The position numbers and the translations under genes are program-made. 64,000 bases of DNA from Nonomuraea ceibae (GTDB lineage Bacteria > Actinomycetota > Actinomycetes > Streptosporangiales > Streptosporangiaceae), in contig NZ_JAHKRO010000040.1 of NCBI RefSeq assembly GCF_019396325.1, forward strand, positions 1 to 64,000, in the 5' to 3' direction. The notes under the pieces were generated by a model that saw only the letters and a list, made by a program, of their open reading frames with translations, made no database searches and had not been told where the DNA came from. This document shows positions 62,747 through 64,000 of the stretch, piece after piece (within the stretch, counting starts at the first letter, position 1; every line of letters starts with the position of its first letter).

Positions 62747-63505
62747 ATGCTGGAAGTACACGATCTCACGGTCCGCTTCGGAGGCATCACCGCGCTGGAC
62801 GGCGTCGGCTTCTCCGTCGCCGCCGGCGAGATGGTGGGGCTGATCGGACCGAACGGCGCCGGCAAGACCACCCTGTTCAACTGCCTCACCCGGCGCTGCG
62901 ACGCCGACGGGGGAACGGTCCGCCACGAGGGGAAGGACCTCCTGGCGGTGCCGCCGCACGCCATCGCGGCACTCGGCATCGCCAGGACCTTCCAGAACCT
63001 CGGCCTGTTCCCCCGCATCTCCGTACGCGACAACGTCATGGTCGGCGCGCACCACCGGGGCCGCGCCGGCTTCCTGACGGCGGCGCTGCGGCTGCCCGGC
63101 GTGCGCGGCGAGGAACGCGGGCTGCGCGCCGAGGCCGACGCTGTGCTGCAACGCCTCTCCCTGTCCCACGTCGCCGACCACCCGGCGGCCGGGCTGCCGT
63201 TCGGCACGCTCAAACGGGTCGAGCTGGCCAGGGCGCTCATCGGCCGGCCCCGGCTGCTGCTGCTCGACGAGCCGGTCAACGGGCTCAACTCGGCCGAGGT
63301 CGAGGAGTTCGCCGGCACGCTGAGCGCGCTGCGCGACGAGCACGACCTGACCGTGGTCGTCGTCGAGCACCACATGGGCTTCGTCATGGGCACCTGCGAG
63401 CGGATCGTCTGCCTCGACTTCGGCAGGAAGATCGCCGAAGGGCCGCCCGAGCAGGTGCAGCGCGACCCCGGCGTCATCGAGGCCTACCTGGGGACGGCGG
63501 TATGA
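62747..63505 (+). CDS. Branched-chain amino-acid-type ABC ATPase (LivG-like)
   Basis: A 252-residue ATPase. Walker A is GPNGAGKTT, the LivG-type Q-loop region is ARTFQNLGLFP, and Walker B is LLLLDEP with NGLN following. The signature region reads LPFGTLKRVELARAL, where the usual LSYG/LSGGQQ is changed to PFGTLKR as in many LivG proteins. AGGAGG precedes ATG 62747. It overlaps the next gene (ATGA). Together they are the ATPases of a HAAT-family importer for amino acids, amides or carboxylates; permease genes are expected beyond the window. Confidence 0.93.
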   Translation: MLEVHDLTVRFGGITALDGVGFSVAAGEMVGLIGPNGAGKTTLFNCLTRRCDADGGTVRHEGKDLLAVPPHAIAALGIARTFQNLGLFPRISVRDNVMVGAHHRGRAGFLTAALRLPGVRGEERGLRAEADAVLQRLSLSHVADHPAAGLPFGTLKRVELARALIGRPRLLLLDEPVNGLNSAEVEEFAGTLSALRDEHDLTVVVVEHHMGFVMGTCERIVCLDFGRKIAEGPPEQVQRDPGVIEAYLGTAV

Positions 63506-64000
63506 GCGAGCTGACGGTCCACGACCTGCACGCCGGGTACGGCGGCGCGCAGGTGCTGCACGGCGTGAGCCTCACCGTGGGCGAAGGCGAGATCTGCGCG
63601 ATCCTCGGCCCCAACGGCGCCGGCAAGACGACCCTGCTGCGCGCCCTGTCGGGCATGGTCAAGGGACGCGGCAGCGTCCGGCTCGACGGCGCCGAACTGC
63701 TCGGCCGCCCGCCCGACGCGCTCGCCCGCCTGGGCGTCGCCCACGTCCCGGAGGGGCGCGGCACGTTCACCCAGCTCACCGTCGAGGAGAACCTCCGGCT
63801 CGGCGCGTACGTCCGGCGCTCCGGCGTGGAGGACGACCTGGAGCGCATCTACACCTACTTCCCCGCGCTGAAACCCCGGCTCAGGCAGGCGGCGGGCAGC
63901 CTCAGCGGCGGCGAGCAGCAGATGCTCGCGCTCGGCCGGGCGCTCATGCTGCGCCCCCGGCTGCTCCTGCTGGACGAGCCCTCCCTGGGCCTGGCCCCGC
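63502..64000 (+). CDS. Branched-chain amino-acid-type ABC ATPase (LivF-like), partial at right edge
   Basis: The first 166 codons are present; the C-terminus lies outside. LivF features are LGPNGAGKTTLLRAL (Walker A), GVAHVPEGRGTFTQLTVEENL (Q-loop region with the EGR block), SLSGGEQQMLALGRALM (signature) and LLLLDEPSLGLAP (Walker B). ATG 63502 overlaps the LivG stop by four bases. It is the second ATPase of the same importer. Confidence 0.95.
   Translation, partial: MSELTVHDLHAGYGGAQVLHGVSLTVGEGEICAILGPNGAGKTTLLRALSGMVKGRGSVRLDGAELLGRPPDALARLGVAHVPEGRGTFTQLTVEENLRLGAYVRRSGVEDDLERIYTYFPALKPRLRQAAGSLSGGEQQMLALGRALMLRPRLLLLDEPSLGLAP

Overview
The window is very GC-rich chromosomal DNA from a high-GC Gram-positive actinomycete. 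Most third codon positions are G or C, GTG starts are frequent, and ATGA/GTGA gene overlaps are common. A large LuxR regulator of the LAL type, a CebR-type operator, an exact IdeR/DmdR iron box, DUF4173/DUF418/DUF2254 membrane proteins and a plant-polymer hydrolase set suggest Streptosporangiales, for example a Nonomuraea-like organism. That placement is inference. No phage, insertion sequence, CRISPR array or complete antibiotic cluster was seen.

Layout. 1-1.8 kb: a degenerate protein kinase (pseudokinase, cut by the window edge) and an arylamine N-acetyltransferase. 1.9-5.5 kb: a response regulator and a histidine kinase that reads in frame into a DUF4173-type membrane protein. 5.5-9.8 kb: a compact D-amino-acid operon (D-aminoacylase, PLP D-amino-acid lyase, RidA, and an unrecognised Cys-containing protein). 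9.8-14.4 kb: TetR, a LysE exporter, a LAL regulator, a single-domain response regulator and tRNA-Arg(CCG) with a strong terminator. 14.4-15.7 kb: an AT-richer stretch with one orphan membrane protein and decayed DNA beside the tRNA. 15.7-19.4 kb: AraC, MFS, an oxidoreductase fragment and a PuuE-like deacetylase on the minus strand. 19.8-29.6 kb: a TfoX-like protein, two divergent SulP anion transporters, a GAP-family exporter, DUF2254, an alkylsulfatase, an AI-2E-family protein and DUF389. 29.8-30.4 kb: a frameshifted transporter remnant.

30.4-41.8 kb: an FAD/Fe-S D-lactate dehydrogenase, a secreted alpha/beta hydrolase, a TetR/DUF418 divergent pair with two matched operators, a GH20 hexosaminidase, an MFS exporter, a Pro-rich membrane protein and an MBL hydrolase. 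41.8-47 kb: MerR, an iron-regulated siderophore-interacting protein, a deletion scar joining the back halves of an SDR and a TetR gene, a serine hydrolase, a methyltransferase and a MerR/membrane-protein pair with a textbook 19-bp-spacer promoter. 47-51.4 kb: a GH9 cellulase with a CebR box, a macrolide-type glycosyltransferase and a TIMP-like secreted protein. 51.4-58.8 kb: a peptide-type ABC importer operon ending in an acyl-CoA dehydrogenase, divergent from a TetR gene across a 30-bp perfect palindrome. 58.8-64 kb: an SGNH esterase, an acyl-CoA ligase, a PucR regulator and the start of a branched-chain-amino-acid-type ABC operon.

The genes read as a soil saprophyte's accessory repertoire: polymer hydrolysis (GH9, GH20, SGNH esterase), scavenging of D-amino acids, possibly sulfate esters, peptides and carboxylic acids, and many local one-component regulators with operators visible in the DNA. 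The least explained items are the D-amino-acid operon's fourth gene, the tandem pseudokinase, the kinase-DUF4173 read-through fusion, and the ABC importer/acyl-CoA dehydrogenase operon.
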